A stretch of DNA of 64,000 nt from Acidobacteriota bacterium. GTDB lineage: Bacteria > Acidobacteriota > Terriglobia > Terriglobales > Acidobacteriaceae. This document shows, piece after piece, positions 62,727 through 64,000 of this stretch; positions within the stretch are counted from its first letter, which is position 1, and the number at the start of each line of letters is the position of its first letter. Both the position numbers and the translations under genes were made by a program. The notes beneath the pieces are model-generated. The model ran no database searches, was not told the origin of the DNA, and worked only from the letters and a program-made list of their open reading frames with translations. The stretch spans positions 1 through 64,000 of the forward strand of contig JAJYSV010000018.1 in assembly GCA_021793405.1 (NCBI GenBank). Reading direction: 5' to 3'.

Positions 62727-63557
62727 TCAGTGTCCTGTCGGGCTGAGCGAGATGGAGTGCATGGCATCGCTCACGCCGCCGGTGATCTGCTGCATGGTGT
62801 TGGGAAAGTTCTGCTGAAAGTAAATCGCCTCATTGATGGCCCGGTTCTGGGCATCGATCTGCTGTTTCTGGGCGACGAGTTGCTGCTGAACCGAAGCGGC
62901 CAGGATTTGGTTGGTGTCCTGCTGCGAGTGGATTTGCAGGAGCGTTGCGGTATTGATCTTGCCCAGCACAGCCATCTCGCTCTGCTGTGTTGGGTCGGAC
63001 GAATAGGTGTCGGCATCGAGGTTCGCCAGTTTCTGCGACAGCGCCTCCGAATTCGACCGAATAGTGCCGAGCGTCGCAAGCGTGCTGGTGGTTGTCCCTT
63101 GCGCCAGTTCGGACGTTGCGTACTGGTTCTGGATCGTAGCCTGAGTCTGTGCATCCTGTGCTGCAAGACTGCCTCCGGGATAACTCTGCACTTGCACCAC
63201 GGCATCGCGATATCCTTGCGCTGCCTGCGAAGGAGAGCCGATATCCAGCGCATTCACCCAGGCTGAGGTATTGCCATAGGTGTTGGGAGCGGACAGGTTC
63301 GTCCATTGCGAGGCTTGCGACTGATAGCGCGCGGCGAGATTCTGCGGCATCCGCGACATCTGATAGGCGAGGTTGTAAGCCGAGATGATCTGGTCGCGGG
63401 TCTCGACCGCTGTGGTGTACATCTGCTGGAGTTGGCCGAACTCCTGCAATGCCGTCGCGTAATTCGAGGCATCGAATACGGCAAACTGCGCGTGCGCCGC
63501 AGGCGCGAGCAGGGTGGCAAGCGAGAAAACAAGACAGAACATTCTGGCTGACTTCAT
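62727..63557 (-). CDS. VirB5/TrbJ-like pilus-tip protein
   Basis: The 276-residue protein has a signal peptide (about 1-24: MFCLVFSLATLLAPAAHAQF), followed by VFDASNYATALQEFGQLQQM and long alpha-helical, Gln/Ala/Thr-rich segments (ALQEFGQLQQMYTTAVETRD, AINEAIYFQQNFPNTM), the TrbJ pattern. It is a minor pilin or pilus-assembly factor in the periplasm. The ATG 63557 was chosen over upstream starts since the signal peptide begins there and GGAAG precedes it. Confidence 0.85.
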   Translation of the reverse strand: MKSARMFCLVFSLATLLAPAAHAQFAVFDASNYATALQEFGQLQQMYTTAVETRDQIISAYNLAYQMSRMPQNLAARYQSQASQWTNLSAPNTYGNTSAWVNALDIGSPSQAAQGYRDAVVQVQSYPGGSLAAQDAQTQATIQNQYATSELAQGTTTSTLATLGTIRSNSEALSQKLANLDADTYSSDPTQQSEMAVLGKINTATLLQIHSQQDTNQILAASVQQQLVAQKQQIDAQNRAINEAIYFQQNFPNTMQQITGGVSDAMHSISLSPTGH

Positions 63558-63582
63558 GACAATCTTCCTTTTCTGCACTCCG

Positions 63583-63780
63583 TCAATGCGAGTGCGGTTG
63601 GTGTTTTCTGGCTGGGATTGCGCGGGCGACTGGTCGGTGTTTACACCGGCAGCAGCCCGAGGCACATTGCTTGGGACTGACTCGTGCATGGTGCGACGGC
63701 GATGGCTTCGTTGGCTGTGTGCTTGTATCGCAACCAGCCATGAAAAAACATGCAGAGAGAAGGAGGATGAGTATGCGCAT
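63583..63780 (-). CDS. small T4SS lipoprotein (VirB7/TrbK-like position)
   Basis: The 65-residue protein has a lipoprotein signal MRILILLLSACFFMAGCDTS with lipobox MAGC (Cys17), then a short Cys/His/Pro-rich tail. It lies one base after the VirB10 stop and 25 bases before trbJ. By position it resembles VirB7 (outer-membrane core) or TrbK (entry exclusion); sequence alone does not decide. Confidence 0.65.
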   Translation of the reverse strand: MRILILLLSACFFMAGCDTSTQPTKPSPSHHARVSPKQCASGCCRCKHRPVARAIPARKHQPHSH

Positions 63781-63781
63781 C

Positions 63782-64000
63782 TCAGAAATCCCCCGACATA
63801 TCGTGGTTGTCATACGCTGGCAGCAGCATGTCCTGCGTGAGATAGACCTTGATGCGGTGGCCTTCCCGGATGGTGATGGTCGGCAGAATGTTGATGAAAC
63901 GATCCAGCACGTCCGCACCGGACTGCGACAGGCTCGATGCCACGCCCTGCTCATACATCGCCGGGCCGCTGATGTTGTAGCCGCTGCCATACATGGTCGC
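63782..64000 (-). CDS. VirB10/TrbI-like protein, C-terminal part (runs off the window)
   Basis: The C-terminal 72 residues of the T4SS outer-membrane core protein: SGPAMYEQGVASSLSQSGAD, VLDRFINILPTITIREGHRI, KVYLTQDMLLPAYDNHDM, the usual (PTxxIRxGxRxxVxxxxD) end of VirB10/TrbI. The gene continues beyond 64000, where the rest of its coding region should be. First transfer gene seen from the right edge. Confidence 0.85.
   Translation of the reverse strand, partial: ATMYGSGYNISGPAMYEQGVASSLSQSGADVLDRFINILPTITIREGHRIKVYLTQDMLLPAYDNHDMSGDF

Overview
The window looks like a chromosomal accessory region of an Acidobacteriota bacterium (Terriglobia type). That assignment is an inference from protein style (SLBB-rich export protein, secreted GH51 and mutarotase pair, T4SS gene set) and moderate GC content; there is no rRNA gene or other direct taxonomic marker.

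Left part (1-19.8 kb). A graveyard of broken genes (Mg-type P-type ATPase, Fic N-terminus, arylsulfatase) surrounds an intact secreted arabinose-release pair (GH51 arabinofuranosidase and aldose 1-epimerase). From about 4.96 kb there is mobile DNA: an N-terminally truncated tyrosine recombinase lying inside the sulfatase, an IS1595-family transposase, an HTH gene plus truncated parA, a MOBF (TrwC/TraI) relaxase-helicase, several toxin-antitoxin (TA) pairs, an excisionase-like HTH protein and a complete tyrosine integrase. The integrase reads into a 46-bp 3' fragment of initiator tRNA-fMet, its likely attachment core. Next to this, a GNAT-toxin TA pair sits between two copies of a 141-144 bp direct repeat.

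Middle part (19.8-47.4 kb). A Wzx/Wzy-type surface polysaccharide locus. On the plus strand are the SLBB export protein (signal peptide now out of frame), a Wzz-like chain-length protein and an initiating sugar-phosphate transferase. On the minus strand one long gene train runs from rfbF to gmhB. It encodes CDP-glucose synthesis, CDP-glucose 4,6-dehydratase, the PLP/[2Fe-2S] 3-dehydrase RfbH, a thiamine-diphosphate enzyme and an SDR, which together suggest a 3,6-dideoxyhexose and perhaps a branched-chain (yersiniose-like) sugar. A flippase, glycosyltransferases, a sugar O-methyltransferase, an acyltransferase and a polymerase follow, and the train ends in a full set for GDP-D-glycero-alpha-D-manno-heptose (hddA-gmhA-hddC-gmhB). 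A glycosyltransferase gene in the middle has been destroyed by a mosaic of IS3, IS1595 and ISAs1 elements; the ISAs1 copy has a perfect 10-bp target duplication.

Right part (47.4-64 kb). An outer-membrane protein remnant and a LysR regulator are followed by BrnTA and Phd/VapC TA pairs, then a conjugation module on the minus strand: VirB10, lipoprotein, VirB5/TrbJ, VirB6/TrbL, VirB8, a plus-strand HigBA pair, a DNA cytosine methyltransferase, two SSB-like proteins, winged-helix-type accessory genes, the T4CP (VirD4/TraG) and the VirB11/TrbB ATPase. The relaxase lies 40 kb away on the other side of the polysaccharide locus, so the two mobile regions could be parts of one large element with polysaccharide cargo, or two independent elements.

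Seven TA pairs occur in 64 kb. Several genes carry frameshifts or in-frame stops. Some look like real decay; others (the SLBB gene and a GT4 gene) could be indel errors in the assembly.
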